64,000 nt of DNA from DATAZK01 sp965199805 (GCA_965199805.1 CBDATO010000001.1:2356001-2420000); one strand, 5' to 3'. Counted from the stretch's first letter, positions 43,449-54,678 are shown. Made by a program: numbers and translations. Notes: generated by a model from the sequence alone, not told the origin.

Positions 43449-44629
43449 CGCCCGGCGGTCCAGGGGCTCGGGGCCAGCCGGGCGAACCGTTTCCCGATCA
43501 GCAGGTGGGTCGCCGCGTCCGGGTGCAGCGCATCGGGCAGGGGATGGTCTGCGCTGTCGGCGTCGCCGTACAGCTCGCGCCCGTCCAGGTAGTACAGGTG
43601 CGGATCCTGCGCGCGGCGCAGCTCCACGATCCGCGCCAGCTCCGAACGGATGAGCTGCAGGGTCAGCTTGCCCGGCCCGGCCGCCCCCGGGGTGGCCATG
43701 AAACGCATCTGCCCCGTGGCGATCGAGCTGAGGTCGGGCGCCGTCGGGCCGGGGTTGGTCTCGTGGATCGGAGCCAGCAGCGGTGACACGACCAGCAGCG
43801 GGGTCGTCGGGTGGCCCTGCCGGATCACGTCGAGGAAGCCGTGTACGGCCGGCACGAAGGCGCGCAGCCGCATGGCGTCGGCATTCACCACGTTGATGCC
43901 GAGCTTGAGGCTGATCAGGTCGGCCGGCGTATCGCGGATGACCTGCGCGACGAACGGGTCGAGCAGCGCGCTGCCGCCGAAGCCGAGGTTGACGAGCTCG
44001 ATTCCGGCCTGCCGCGCCGCGACGGCCGGCCAGGTGGTCGACGGGCTCGCCGCGTTGGAGCCGTGGCTGATCGAGCTGCCGTGGTGCATCCACTGCAGGG
44101 CGCCCCGGTGGCCGCTCGGTGTCACCGCCGCGTCGGTGCGCAGACCGAGCAGCTCGGTCGTCTCGTTCCAGGGCAGCCAGAGGACGACGTCCTTGGCGCC
44201 GGCGGGCAGGCCACCGAAGCCGACCACCACTGGCTCGCCGGGCTGCAGGTCGGCGGAGCCGGTGGCCAGGTCGATGACCAGCCGGGTGCCGCCGTCGGCG
44301 ATCGCCTGCGCGGTCAGGCGGCCGTCGACGACCAGGTCGTAAAGGCCGTCCGGCCGGGGCGGGAGCCCGGCGTACCCGATCTTGGTCGGCCGCACCGACA
44401 GCTCGATCGACGTGCTGGTGGTCGTGAAGCACAGGCGTACGCCCGCGGTCTGTGACTCGACCATGGCGAGCTGGCCGTCGGCGAGGCTCCGGGCCCGGGC
44501 GGGCAGCCGATGCGGCAGCAGCCCGCCCGGGGTCACCTCGAGCTCGAGCGCCCCGCGGATCAGCGCGGGATCGACCGGCACCCAGCCGCCCGAGCGGGCG
44601 GCCGGGGCGCGGTCATCGGGTTCGGTCAT
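43445..44629 (-). CDS. SGNH/GDSL hydrolase with N-terminal beta domain
   Basis: A 394-residue protein. Residues about 1-165 form a beta-rich accessory domain. The hydrolase part has HGSSISHGS (block I, catalytic Ser), NLGFGGSALLDP (Gly block), LGINVVNA (Asn block) and DALHPDAATH (Asp-xx-His). It has no signal peptide, so it is probably cytoplasmic. It is likely a carbohydrate or lipid esterase; the substrate is unknown. Confidence 0.85.
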   Translation of the reverse strand: MTEPDDRAPAARSGGWVPVDPALIRGALELEVTPGGLLPHRLPARARSLADGQLAMVESQTAGVRLCFTTTSTSIELSVRPTKIGYAGLPPRPDGLYDLVVDGRLTAQAIADGGTRLVIDLATGSADLQPGEPVVVGFGGLPAGAKDVVLWLPWNETTELLGLRTDAAVTPSGHRGALQWMHHGSSISHGSNAASPSTTWPAVAARQAGIELVNLGFGGSALLDPFVAQVIRDTPADLISLKLGINVVNADAMRLRAFVPAVHGFLDVIRQGHPTTPLLVVSPLLAPIHETNPGPTAPDLSSIATGQMRFMATPGAAGPGKLTLQLIRSELARIVELRRAQDPHLYYLDGRELYGDADSADHPLPDALHPDAATHLLIGKRFARLAPSPWTAGR

Positions 44630-44639
44630 GCAGCCGAAG

Positions 44640-45581
44640 CTAGGCGTCGACCGGCTTGTCGTAGCCCAGGAACTGGCGGAAGTAGCGCCGGGCGACGTGG
44701 GCGTTCCAGTCGTCGTGGTCGGCGCCGTGGCCCTTCAGCCCGTTGCCGAAGGTGTAGTCCATCTGGCAGTCGATGGACAGCAGGTTGGGGTTCAGCTGGA
44801 CGGCGCAGCCGTTCACCGCGGTGCCCTCGATGTGCATCGCGCGACCGAACTCGTCGGTGCCCTCGAGGGTGAGCCGGGTCGGGAAGCCGTTCTCCGGATT
44901 GCGCTCGTGGACGATGCGCTTCGCGTCGACGAGCTTGCCCCACTTGCCGTCCTGCATGAAGTGACCGGTGACGAAGCTCTTCTCGTCCTGGTCGATCAGG
45001 TGGAAGCAGTTGAAGTCGTCGGCCGCGCCGTAGGTGTAGCCCATGTGGCGGAAGCTCTCGCCGAACTGGCTGCGCACGCTCCACGAGCGGTCACGGAAGC
45101 CGTACGAGTCGACCGGGATCTCCTCGCCGTACAGGGTGATGGTGCCCTGCACGTGACCCGGCTGGTCGATGTGGCGGCCGGCCATGTAGTTCGGCGGGGT
45201 GATCGCGGTGAAGGTCAGGCGGACCTTGAGGTCGTCGCCGTCCGGGTCGTCGAAGTGGACCTGCCACTTCTTCTGCGGCTCGAGGACCTTGTAGCTGATG
45301 CCGTTCGGCACCTGGATGTCGCTCAGCGGCTGCTTGGGCATCGGCAGGTGCCAGAACATCTTGGCGTACAGCGCCGTGTAGGGGTGCGAGCCGTGCTCGT
45401 CCCACAGGAAGGCGCCGGCGGCGCAGGTGCCCTGGTTGGCGCTGAAGTACGGATACAGCTGGCCGGAGATCTTGCGCTCCGGGATGTGGAACGTGAACCA
45501 GCAGGTCTCGGTCCAGTACGGGTCGTCACTGTCCGGGGTGTGGAACTCGTCGTCGGGGTGCCGACCCTGGTCTTCACTCAT
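44640..45581 (-). CDS. conserved protein of the DUF7064/AttH-like type
   Basis: About 313 residues. I chose the ATG at 45581 (MSEDQGRHPDDEF); another ATG is 18 bases earlier. The sequence is aromatic and beta-rich, e.g. CWFTFHIPERKISGQLY, GYTYGAADDFNCFHL, DYTFGNGLKGHG and ARRYFRQFLG. It resembles the lipocalin-like proteins found with steroid and terpenoid catabolic genes (DUF7064/7065), from memory. There is no signal peptide. It is divergent from an SDR gene. Confidence 0.55.
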   Translation of the reverse strand: MSEDQGRHPDDEFHTPDSDDPYWTETCWFTFHIPERKISGQLYPYFSANQGTCAAGAFLWDEHGSHPYTALYAKMFWHLPMPKQPLSDIQVPNGISYKVLEPQKKWQVHFDDPDGDDLKVRLTFTAITPPNYMAGRHIDQPGHVQGTITLYGEEIPVDSYGFRDRSWSVRSQFGESFRHMGYTYGAADDFNCFHLIDQDEKSFVTGHFMQDGKWGKLVDAKRIVHERNPENGFPTRLTLEGTDEFGRAMHIEGTAVNGCAVQLNPNLLSIDCQMDYTFGNGLKGHGADHDDWNAHVARRYFRQFLGYDKPVDA

Positions 45582-45652
45582 GGTGACAAGGTGCCTCATG
45601 GCGGCGGCGGTCCGTTCGCCGGGTGGCCTCACGGCAGAGCGACGGAGAAATC

Positions 45653-46480
45653 ATGATCGGATTTACCGACCGGGTGGTCGTCATCACCGGCGCCGGCAGC
45701 GGCATCGGGGCAGCACTGGCCGCCGGCTTCGCCGCGGAAGGCGCCCTGGTGGTGGCCGCGGACATCGTCGGAGCAGCTGCCGAGGCGACCGCGGCGCGCA
45801 TCGGCGGCGGGGCGTCGTCGTACGCGCTCGACGTGGCCGACGCCGACGCTGTGGAGCGATTTGCCGCAGACGTCTTCGCGCAGCACGGCCGGGTCGACGT
45901 CCTGATCAACAACGCCGGCGTCTTCCAGGGCGGCCTGATGTGGGAGCGCTCGGCCGCGGACTTCCGGTGGAGCTTCGACGTCAACGTCTTCGCCATCACG
46001 CATGCGGTACGCAGCTTCGTGCCCCGCATGCTGGCGAGCGATCGCGAGGGCCACATCGTGAACACCGCGTCCGTCGCCGCCTTCGTGGCCGGAGCGGGCT
46101 CCAGCCCGTACGTCACCTCCAAGTGCGCCGCCTTCTCGCTCTCGGAGTGCCTGGCCCTGGATCTCAAGGTGGTCGGCGCCAAGATCGGGGTCTCGGTGCT
46201 GACCCCGAGCGCGTTCGACACCGGCATCGCCGACACGGCGCGGGTCAGGCCGGCGGACTACGACGTGGACGCCAGCGGCGACGGCCAGGCGTCGGCAGCG
46301 GCAGTCGCGTCGATGACCAGCAAGGGCCAGGCGCCGGAGGCGATCGTCCCGCACGTGCTCGACGGCATCCGCGAGCAGCGCTTCCTCATCGCCACGCAGC
46401 CGAGCTACCGGGCGCAGATCGAGAACCGCTACTCCGCGCTGCTGGAGGGCAACATCCCCGGTCCGGTGCTCGTCGACTGA
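45653..46480 (+). CDS. short-chain dehydrogenase/reductase
   Basis: A 275-residue SDR. It has TGAGSGIG near residue 10, NNAGVFQGG, a Ser in NTASVAAFV, and YVTSK (catalytic Tyr and Lys). GGAGA lies upstream of the ATG at 45653. It likely oxidises or reduces an alcohol or ketone with NAD(P). The substrate is unknown. Confidence 0.9.
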   Translation: MIGFTDRVVVITGAGSGIGAALAAGFAAEGALVVAADIVGAAAEATAARIGGGASSYALDVADADAVERFAADVFAQHGRVDVLINNAGVFQGGLMWERSAADFRWSFDVNVFAITHAVRSFVPRMLASDREGHIVNTASVAAFVAGAGSSPYVTSKCAAFSLSECLALDLKVVGAKIGVSVLTPSAFDTGIADTARVRPADYDVDASGDGQASAAAVASMTSKGQAPEAIVPHVLDGIREQRFLIATQPSYRAQIENRYSALLEGNIPGPVLVD

Positions 46481-46540
46481 CGCTGTACGGTCCTGCCACT
46501 GCGAGCGGGCTTCCGCCGCGGTCTCCCGGAGGGTGAGCCC

Positions 46541-48280
<1,740 letters not shown>

Positions 48281-48324
48281 CCGGTCGGGAGTTACGCGCG
48301 CTCCTGGCGCGGTAGAGATCACGC

Positions 48325-49377
48325 ATGCCCCTCCCACTCTCGCCCGACGCGGACGTGAGCGCTGCGGAGTGCCACGCCCGTGCTGCTGCCACCGAGATCG
48401 TCGACTCCGTCGAGGCGCGTGGCGCCGGCCTGGACACTGTGGACGGGGCAGCTGAGGCGCTGCGCCTGATCGCCGACCGGGCGCGTGACCTGCCGCTGCC
48501 GGGGAGCGGCCGCACGCTGCAGCGCTGGGCCGCCGTGTCGGCGGTGACCGGCGTCGACGTCACGCTTGGCCGGCTCTTCGAGGCCCATGCCGATGCGCTG
48601 GCGATCCTCGCCGAGCTGGGCGGACCGCAGCCGGAGCCGGGGCAGCGCTGGGCGGTGTGGGCCGCCGAGGGGCCCGCCGCCACCGTACGAGCCGAGCCGG
48701 CCGGGGACGGCTGGCGGCTGTCGGGCGCCAAACCGTGGTGCTCCGGCGCGATCGGATGCACGCATGCCCTGGTCACGGCCGACTGCGCCGACGGGCGGGC
48801 GCTGTTCGCCGTCGCGTTGCAGGATGCCGTCGTGGTCGATCGCGAGAGCTGGAGGGCGACGGCCCTGACCGGCACCGCGACGTACGGCGTCACCTTCGAC
48901 AATGCTCCGGCCGAGCGGGTCGGAGCCCCCGGTGACTACCTCCGCCGGCCCGGCTTCTGGCACGGCGGCGCCGGCGTGGCGGCCGCCTGGTGGGGAGGCG
49001 CGCGGGGGATCGCGCAGCAGGTGCTCGACCGCGCCGCCGCTGAAGAGCCCGACCCTTTCGTCCTCGCGCACCTCGGCGCACTTGACGTGGCGCTGACGGG
49101 ATGCGCCGCGCTGCTCGGCGAGACGGCACGGGCCATCGACCGGCAGCCCGATGCCCCACCGGCCGAGCGGGAGCGGGCGGCCCTGCGCGTACGCGCCGCG
49201 GCCGAGCAGGCGGCCACGGTGGCCGTCGAGCGCACCGGCCGTGCGCTCGGGCCGAGCCCGCTGAGCCACGACCGCCGCCATGCCCGGCGGGTCGCCGACC
49301 TCGCCCTCTACGTCCGGCAGAGCCACGCCGAACGCGATCTCGCCCGGGTCGGCGAGCTGCTGGCGGCCGCCCCGTGA
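48325..49377 (+). CDS. acyl-CoA dehydrogenase-like protein
   Basis: A 350-residue protein with the core acyl-CoA dehydrogenase fold but shorter than the usual 380-400. GWRLSGAKPWCSGAIGCTHAL and TYGVTFDNAPAERVG are the FAD-sheet motifs. I cannot place the catalytic Glu with confidence. Its stop overlaps the methyltransferase start (GTGA), the first of two such couplings, so it works with a methyltransferase and a glycosyltransferase. Confidence 0.78.
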   Translation: MPLPLSPDADVSAAECHARAAATEIVDSVEARGAGLDTVDGAAEALRLIADRARDLPLPGSGRTLQRWAAVSAVTGVDVTLGRLFEAHADALAILAELGGPQPEPGQRWAVWAAEGPAATVRAEPAGDGWRLSGAKPWCSGAIGCTHALVTADCADGRALFAVALQDAVVVDRESWRATALTGTATYGVTFDNAPAERVGAPGDYLRRPGFWHGGAGVAAAWWGGARGIAQQVLDRAAAEEPDPFVLAHLGALDVALTGCAALLGETARAIDRQPDAPPAERERAALRVRAAAEQAATVAVERTGRALGPSPLSHDRRHARRVADLALYVRQSHAERDLARVGELLAAAP

Positions 49378-49985
49378 CCCTCGACGCCGCCTACTTCGAC
49401 CGGGTGTACGCCGGCTCGGACGACCCCTGGTCGTTCCGCACCCGCTGGTACGAACGCCGCAAATACGCCCTCACCGCCGCCGCCCTGCCCCGGGAGCGGT
49501 ACGCGAACGGCTTCGAAGCCGGCTGCTCGATCGGCGAGCTCACCGGCCTGCTGGCGGAGCGCTGCGACCGGCTCCTCGCTGTCGACATCTCACCCGACGC
49601 GGTGCGTCAGGCCGGCGAGCGCACCGCCGCGCACCGGCACGTCACCGTCGAGCAGCGCACGCTGCCGGATGCCTGGCCGCAGGACTCGTACGACCTGGTC
49701 GTCGTCTCCGAGGTCGGCTACTACTTCAGCGCCGCCGATCTCGACACGCTGCTCACCCGCGCCGTCGCGTCGCTGCAGCCGGCCGGCACGCTCGTCGCGG
49801 TGCACTGGCGGCATCCCGTCACCGACTACCCGTTGAGCGGCGACGAGGTGCACGCCGCACTCGCTCGCACCGCGGGCCTCGCGCGGACGATCCGCCACGA
49901 GGAGGAGGACTTCCTGCTCGAGGTCTTCGCCCGGGAGCCACCGGCGGCCCGGTCGGTCGCCGCTGCCGAAGGCCTGCTCGGGTGA
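49374..49985 (+). CDS. SAM-dependent methyltransferase, NodS-like
   Basis: A 203-residue protein from a GTG overlapping the dehydrogenase. It has FDRVYAGSDDPWSFRTRWYE and FEAGCSIGELTGLLAERC (SAM loop), LLAVDISPDAV (acidic residue for ribose) and YDLVVVSEVGYYF. The N-terminal DPW-YE element is typical of NodS-type N-methyltransferases. Its stop overlaps the glycosyltransferase start. Confidence 0.86.
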   Translation: MTLDAAYFDRVYAGSDDPWSFRTRWYERRKYALTAAALPRERYANGFEAGCSIGELTGLLAERCDRLLAVDISPDAVRQAGERTAAHRHVTVEQRTLPDAWPQDSYDLVVVSEVGYYFSAADLDTLLTRAVASLQPAGTLVAVHWRHPVTDYPLSGDEVHAALARTAGLARTIRHEEEDFLLEVFAREPPAARSVAAAEGLLG

Positions 49986-50695
49986 GTGCCGGACTCCCGA
50001 TGCAGTGGGTCGGGATCGTCATCCCCGCCCACAACGAGGCCGAGCGGCTGCCCTCGTGCCTGCACGCCCTGACAGCTGCACAGGCTCGCCTGCTCGGCCG
50101 CAGCTCCCTGCGTGTCGACGTGCTGGTCGTCCTCGACGGCTGCACCGACGGCAGCCGGGCCGCGTCGGCGGCCACCCCCACCCTGGAGATCGACGCGCGC
50201 AACGTCGGGGCCGCGCGTCGCGCCGGCTTCGAGGCCCTGCTCGCCGCCCGGCCCGCCAGCCTCGAGGACCGCCGGTGCTGGCTCGCCACCAGCGACGCCG
50301 ACTCCACCGTCCCCGAGGAATGGCTGCTGCGGATGCTCGCGTACGCCGACGCCGGGTGGGATGCCGTCGCCGGCACCGTCGGCGTCACCGACTGGGAGCA
50401 CGAGTGGGGCGAGGCGGCCCCCCGCATACGCGACGCCTGGGCCGAGACCTACCAGCCGGTCGACTGCCATCCGCACGTGCACGGGGCGAACCTCGGCGTG
50501 CGGGTCGACAGCTACCGCCGGGTCGGCGGCATGCCCGCCGTCGGCCTGTCGGAGGACGCAGCACTGGTCGCACTGCTCGAGGCCACCGGCCACCGGGTGC
50601 GTCGCGCCGCCGACCTCGCGGTCGTCACCAGCTCACGCCGCGCCGCCCGGGCCGACGGCGGCTTCGCCTCGTTCCTCGACGATCTTTCGGCCTGA
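49982..50695 (+). CDS. glycosyltransferase family 2
   Basis: A 237-residue protein. GIVIPAHNEAERLPSCL is the GT2 start, VLDGCTDGS follows, then TSDADSTVP (DxD-like metal site) and HGANLGVRVDSYRRVGG. There is no membrane segment. It is the third gene of a tight operon with a dehydrogenase and a methyltransferase, a set that in related genomes often also has a PIG-L deacetylase, absent here. Confidence 0.88.
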   Translation: MSAGLPMQWVGIVIPAHNEAERLPSCLHALTAAQARLLGRSSLRVDVLVVLDGCTDGSRAASAATPTLEIDARNVGAARRAGFEALLAARPASLEDRRCWLATSDADSTVPEEWLLRMLAYADAGWDAVAGTVGVTDWEHEWGEAAPRIRDAWAETYQPVDCHPHVHGANLGVRVDSYRRVGGMPAVGLSEDAALVALLEATGHRVRRAADLAVVTSSRRAARADGGFASFLDDLSA

Positions 50696-50701
50696 GCCCG
50701 G

Positions 50702-51583
50702 TCAGCCTGAGGCGCCGGCCGCCGGGGTGGGCATCGACGCCAGCGACCAGCCGGGCAGCAGCCCGAGGTCCGAGCACAGCTTCGGCGCGAAGATCCACTT
50801 GCCGAGGAAGCGCTGGGCGGCGGGATCCGACGCGAGCCAGGCCACGACCTTGCCGGTCGCCTCGGCCGGCACGCTGCCGAACTCGGCCTCGTACTCGTCG
50901 TCGGGCTTGGCGACCTTCCGCGACTCGGTGATCACGTTGCCGGGGTCGACGTTGAACGCAGTGATCCCGGCGCTGCGGTGCTCGGCGTTGATCCCGCCGG
51001 CCACGCGCCCGAAGGCGGCCTTGGACGAGGAGTAGAGGATGCCCCAGCCGCCCTCGCCGGGAGGCCCGGGCGGGTCGTAACGGGCCGACCCCGAGACCAT
51101 GTCGACAATGACGCCGCTGCCGCGCTCGCGCATGTGGGGCAGCACGCCCTGGATGAGCAGTACCTGGTGGATGTAATTGCCGGTGAACATCGCGTCCATC
51201 GACTCCGGCGTCAGGTCCTCGACGCGGTCCAGCGAGCCGACCCCGCGGTAGATCGCGTTGTTGTAGAGCACGTCGATGCGGCCCCACTCCTCCAGCACCC
51301 GCTTCGGCAGCGCGACGACCGACTCGCGGTCGAGCAGGTCCATCGGGACGATGAGCGCCCGCTGCCCGAGCGCCTCGATCTCCGCGGCGGTGGTCTCGAG
51401 GCTGCCGGGCAGCGTGAGCGTCTTGGTCTCGCGTACCGAGTTGGGCTCCTGGCGGCCCTCGCCCTCACGGACGGTGCGGGCGCTCAGCGCCACGTCGAAG
51501 CCGGCTTCGGCGAGCGCCAGCGCACCCGCGCGGCCGATGCCCCGGCTCGCGCCCGTCACGACTGCTACGCGCGTATCTCCCAT
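50702..51583 (-). CDS. short-chain dehydrogenase/reductase
   Basis: A 293-residue SDR. TGASRGIGRAGALALAEAG is the nucleotide site. NNAIYRG replaces the usual NNAG. The active Ser region is VDMVSGSARY and the catalytic pair is YSSSKAAFG. A 20-residue insertion (about 38-60) follows the second strand. It is convergent with the glycosyltransferase, with only 6 bp between stops. Confidence 0.87.
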   Translation of the reverse strand: MGDTRVAVVTGASRGIGRAGALALAEAGFDVALSARTVREGEGRQEPNSVRETKTLTLPGSLETTAAEIEALGQRALIVPMDLLDRESVVALPKRVLEEWGRIDVLYNNAIYRGVGSLDRVEDLTPESMDAMFTGNYIHQVLLIQGVLPHMRERGSGVIVDMVSGSARYDPPGPPGEGGWGILYSSSKAAFGRVAGGINAEHRSAGITAFNVDPGNVITESRKVAKPDDEYEAEFGSVPAEATGKVVAWLASDPAAQRFLGKWIFAPKLCSDLGLLPGWSLASMPTPAAGASG

Positions 51584-51633
51584 GCCTCGAACCTAGCCAG
51601 CGGCCCCCGGGTCGGGGCGCGCGGGGCCGCCGG

Positions 51634-52073
51634 TCAGCCCGTGGACCCGCTGATGTAGGCCGACATCTGGTCGCGCTCGTGGGAGAGGTCCTCGATCCGG
51701 CTCTTCACGAGGTCGCCGATGCTGACCAGCCCGACGAGCCGGCCGTCGTCCACGACCGGCAGGTGACGGGTGCGGCGGTCGGTCATCGTCTGCAGCACGG
51801 AGTCGACCGTGTCCTCGGGAGTGCAGGTCAGGACCACGTTCATGATCGAGCCGACCTGCTGGTCGAGGATGCCGCCGCCGTGGCGCAGCCGGTGCACGAC
51901 GTCGCGCTCGGTGACCAGGCCGATCACGGTCGGCGAACCGGCTTCCGTCGAGACGACCACGACCGATCCGATGCCCTGATCGACCAGCAGCTCGAGCAGC
52001 TGCCGGACGGGCACGCCGCATCGACCGTGGTGACCGCGTCACCCTTGACCTTCAACACGTCGGCAATCCGCAT
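51634..52073 (-). pseudogene. CBS-domain protein with a one-base frameshift near its start
   Basis: The ATG at 52073 opens a normal CBS-protein start (MRIADVLKVKGDAVTTVDA) that then runs into unrelated residues. The rest of the protein (PVRQLLELLVDQGIGSVVV, then GLVTERDVVHRL, RRTRHLPVVDDGRLVGLVSI) is in another frame open from a GTG at 52014. Adding one base in the GCGGCG at about 52014-52019 restores a continuous reading VDAGVPVRQ. It is either a true single-base deletion or an assembly error. Restart at GTG 52014 would still give 126 residues with nearly two CBS domains. Confidence 0.8.
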
Positions 52074-52131
52074 GGCTGCCGCCTTCCCATCGGAAATGGT
52101 GCGCCGACGGTAGCCCGCTTGTGCGATTGTG

Positions 52132-52163
52132 AAAACCCCCGTCACCCGGTCAGCCGGTGACGG
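52132..52163 (-). terminator. Rho-independent terminator of the SGNH esterase gene
   Basis: On the minus strand CCGTCACCGG and CCGGGTGACGG form a stem with loop CTGA and one bulged G, followed by GGGGUUUU (Us at 52135-52132). The stem covers the stop codon region of the esterase gene. Confidence 0.8.
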
Positions 52164-53451
52164 TGAGTTTCTGGGCTGTCGGGCCGGCGTTCGCCTTTCC
52201 GGTGCACGAGGCCGACGTGGCGCCGGAGCTGACCATCTTGTTCAGGCACGTGCCGAGCGCCAATTGGCCGTAGTAGTTCGGGTGGAAGCTCTCGTTGAAG
52301 CGGCTGTCGTCGCTCGCGCCGAACTTCTTGCGGGCGCCCTTCCACGTGGGCGAGGGGTCGAGTGCGGCGACCCACTCGGCCTTCTCGGCCGGGGCCGGCT
52401 TCGCGCCGGACGCGGTCGTGACGTAGGTGGTGTTCTCGTCGCACATGGTGTGACCGGCGAAGGCGTTGCTGAGGTCGAGGAACGAGACGCCCGCCTTGGT
52501 CGCCGCGGTCTTCAGCATGCTGGCGATGAACGGGGTGACGAAGTCACTGGCCCAGTCGACCGTCTCGTCGCTGAGCTGGGTGCCGGGGCACTCGCTGAAG
52601 CGGTCGTCGCTGACCGTGCGGCGGTCGATGGAGGGCGCGAAGATCGACGGGTAGCCCTGCAGGATGAACGAGTAGCTGCCGGCGGCGTACCCGTTCGCAG
52701 TCATCGCGTCCTTGATCTGGTTGATCGTGGAGATGACGCTGTTGGCGACCTGGCGCTTGATCGCCGGAGTGAAGTAGGTGCCGTTCTCACCCTCGCTGCC
52801 GCACAGGTTGTGCTGCAGGACCTGGACGCAGTGGCCGATGACGTCGGAGAACTTGAGGTCGTTGCCGCCGATGCTCAGGACGATCGTCTTGATGTCGTAC
52901 TGAGGGTTCTTCGCCAGCTCCTTCAGCTGCGTCAGCTGAGGCGGCAGGCCACGGAAGGCGGTGGTCTTGATGTCGGCGGTGGTGGCGCCCGAGCAGGCCA
53001 GGTCGGCGGATCTGTCGATGCCCGGCAGCTGGGCGGAGTGGATCTCGGCGACCGACGAGCGGTGGCAGAACCAGCCGCTGGAGCTCTGGTCGGTCGTGCC
53101 CTTGCCCCAGATGTCGCCGTACAGGCCCGTCTTGTAGTTCGGCGCGCTCTCGGCGGCGGCCGACTTCGACGTGGCGTACATGTTGCCCATCAGCGAGGCG
53201 CCCTCGCCGGAGATGAAGCTGTCGCCCAGGGAGATCGCGAGCGTCTGCTTCGCGCTCGCGGCAGCGCCGGTGCCTACGTTGCCGATCAACCGCTGGGAAT
53301 CGGTCGCCTCGGCGGCGGTGCTGCCGGTGGCGGACGGGGTGCTCGGCGAGGCCGACCCGGTCCTGGTCGTCGATCCGCAGGCGGTCAGGGCACCTGCCAG
53401 CGTGACGGCGCTGAGCGCGGCGACGGCGCCGGCCCGGATGTGCTTGTGCAA
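52150..53451 (-). CDS. secreted SGNH/GDSL esterase lipoprotein
   Basis: A 433-residue protein from a TTG with GGAGG 6 bases upstream. Signal peptide with lipobox LTAC at Cys25. Block I is LGDSFISGEGA, the oxyanion Gly is in CSGATTADI, Asn is in IGGNDLKFSD, and the catalytic His is in SFHPNYYGQ. Several Cys pairs suggest disulfides. It resembles actinobacterial secreted lipases/esterases of the S. scabies type. The substrate is unknown. Confidence 0.88.
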   Translation of the reverse strand: MHKHIRAGAVAALSAVTLAGALTACGSTTRTGSASPSTPSATGSTAAEATDSQRLIGNVGTGAAASAKQTLAISLGDSFISGEGASLMGNMYATSKSAAAESAPNYKTGLYGDIWGKGTTDQSSSGWFCHRSSVAEIHSAQLPGIDRSADLACSGATTADIKTTAFRGLPPQLTQLKELAKNPQYDIKTIVLSIGGNDLKFSDVIGHCVQVLQHNLCGSEGENGTYFTPAIKRQVANSVISTINQIKDAMTANGYAAGSYSFILQGYPSIFAPSIDRRTVSDDRFSECPGTQLSDETVDWASDFVTPFIASMLKTAATKAGVSFLDLSNAFAGHTMCDENTTYVTTASGAKPAPAEKAEWVAALDPSPTWKGARKKFGASDDSRFNESFHPNYYGQLALGTCLNKMVSSGATSASCTGKANAGPTAQKLTVTG

Positions 53452-53575
53452 GGAAGTCCTCCGCGAAGTCCCGTTCAGACGTACGGAGGATTTCTCGGCG
53501 AGGACGCGGCGGCGGCTGACACCCGATCGGGTGTGGACGCCTCCGGGCAGCAGATGCTTGCGCCGAACGGCGCAA

Positions 53576-54544
53576 TCAGATCAGCGTCGGTACGCCGTTG
53601 AGGATGGCCAGCTGATCGATCCACATGCTGCGCCGCCCGCCGGTCGCGTAGCCCTGCTGCTTGCCCCAGGCGTGGTGGGCCATCTGGATGTGGCCGTTGA
53701 GGTCGATGAAGAAGCTCTCGCCGCCGGGCCCCTTGGCCTCGCCGTGCGAGACCACCCACGGCTTCTTCGCACTCATGTCGGTGCACGGGCCGACCGCGGT
53801 GCGGCAGACCGCGTAGCCGATCGAGTAGCCCGCGGTCCAGTAGTTGCCGCCGCTGTAGAAGAGGTAGTACCTGCCCTGGAACCAGAAGACGCTGGGGGCC
53901 TCGATGTTGTACCTGGTCCAGCCCTTCGGCTGGGCGTGCATCAGCGCCCCGCGGGTGTTCTTGACCAGCGCCAGGCCGTCCGCGCTGAGCATCTGGGTGA
54001 AGATCGTCGCGACGCCCTTGGTGCCGAGCGGTCCCTTCCACACCAGCCAGCGGTGTCCGTCCGGCGCGGTGAAGGTCGACGGGTCGATCGTCTCGCCGTT
54101 CGGCAGGCAGAGGAACGGCCGGGTGCTCCGGTCGACGAACTGATCGGCGGGTGAGGCTGCCGTCGCCACGGACAGGCATTCGTGGCCGCCGGTCTGGTGC
54201 GCCGAGTAGTACATGACGTACCGGCCGCCGACGAGCTCGACCGTCGGCGCCCAGATGCCGTAGCCGTCCGCCCAGGCCGGGAGCCCGGCGAGGGCGTCGC
54301 GCTGTGCCGGCGCCCGCCAGGCGCGCAAGTCGGTGGAGGTCAGCCGCTGGATGTGCGGGTTGCCGCCGACCGCCTCGGTGGCGAAGGCGTAGTAGACGCC
54401 GCCGGCGACCACGACCGAGGGATCGGGGAAGTCGCCGGTGTACGCCGGAGCCTTGCTGGTCTCGCAGGCGCTGAGGCAGCCGAGGAGCAGGCCGGCGACG
54501 AGCAGGACGACGCCGAACCGGCGCCGGCGGTGTGTCAGAGGCAC
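53576..54544 (-). CDS. glycoside hydrolase family 43 lipoprotein
   Basis: A 322-residue protein from a GTG at 54544. Lipobox LSAC follows a hydrophobic stretch. The GH43 residues are DFPDPSVVVAGGVYYAF (general base Asp), GETIDPSTF (pKa-modulating Asp) and YNIEAPSVFWF (general acid Glu). It probably acts on arabinan or xylan-type side chains outside the cell. Confidence 0.85.
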   Translation of the reverse strand: MPLTHRRRRFGVVLLVAGLLLGCLSACETSKAPAYTGDFPDPSVVVAGGVYYAFATEAVGGNPHIQRLTSTDLRAWRAPAQRDALAGLPAWADGYGIWAPTVELVGGRYVMYYSAHQTGGHECLSVATAASPADQFVDRSTRPFLCLPNGETIDPSTFTAPDGHRWLVWKGPLGTKGVATIFTQMLSADGLALVKNTRGALMHAQPKGWTRYNIEAPSVFWFQGRYYLFYSGGNYWTAGYSIGYAVCRTAVGPCTDMSAKKPWVVSHGEAKGPGGESFFIDLNGHIQMAHHAWGKQQGYATGGRRSMWIDQLAILNGVPTLI

Positions 54545-54627
54545 TCGGACGACTATGCCTCGATCACGCAGACGTGTCAGCGGTGACGCGGCGTAACGAC
54601 GGGTGAATGTCGCCGGGCAGCGACGAC

Positions 54628-54658
54628 GGCCGCGCCGCTCGGGATGAGCGGCGCGGCC
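54628..54658 (-). terminator. strong hairpin after ahpD
   Basis: GGCCGCGCCGCTC (54628-54640) pairs perfectly over 13 bp with GAGCGGCGCGGCC (54646-54658), loop GGGAT. It lies 20 bases after the ahpD stop. No U-run. Confidence 0.65.
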
Positions 54659-54678
54659 GACGGGAACGGGCGAGCGCG

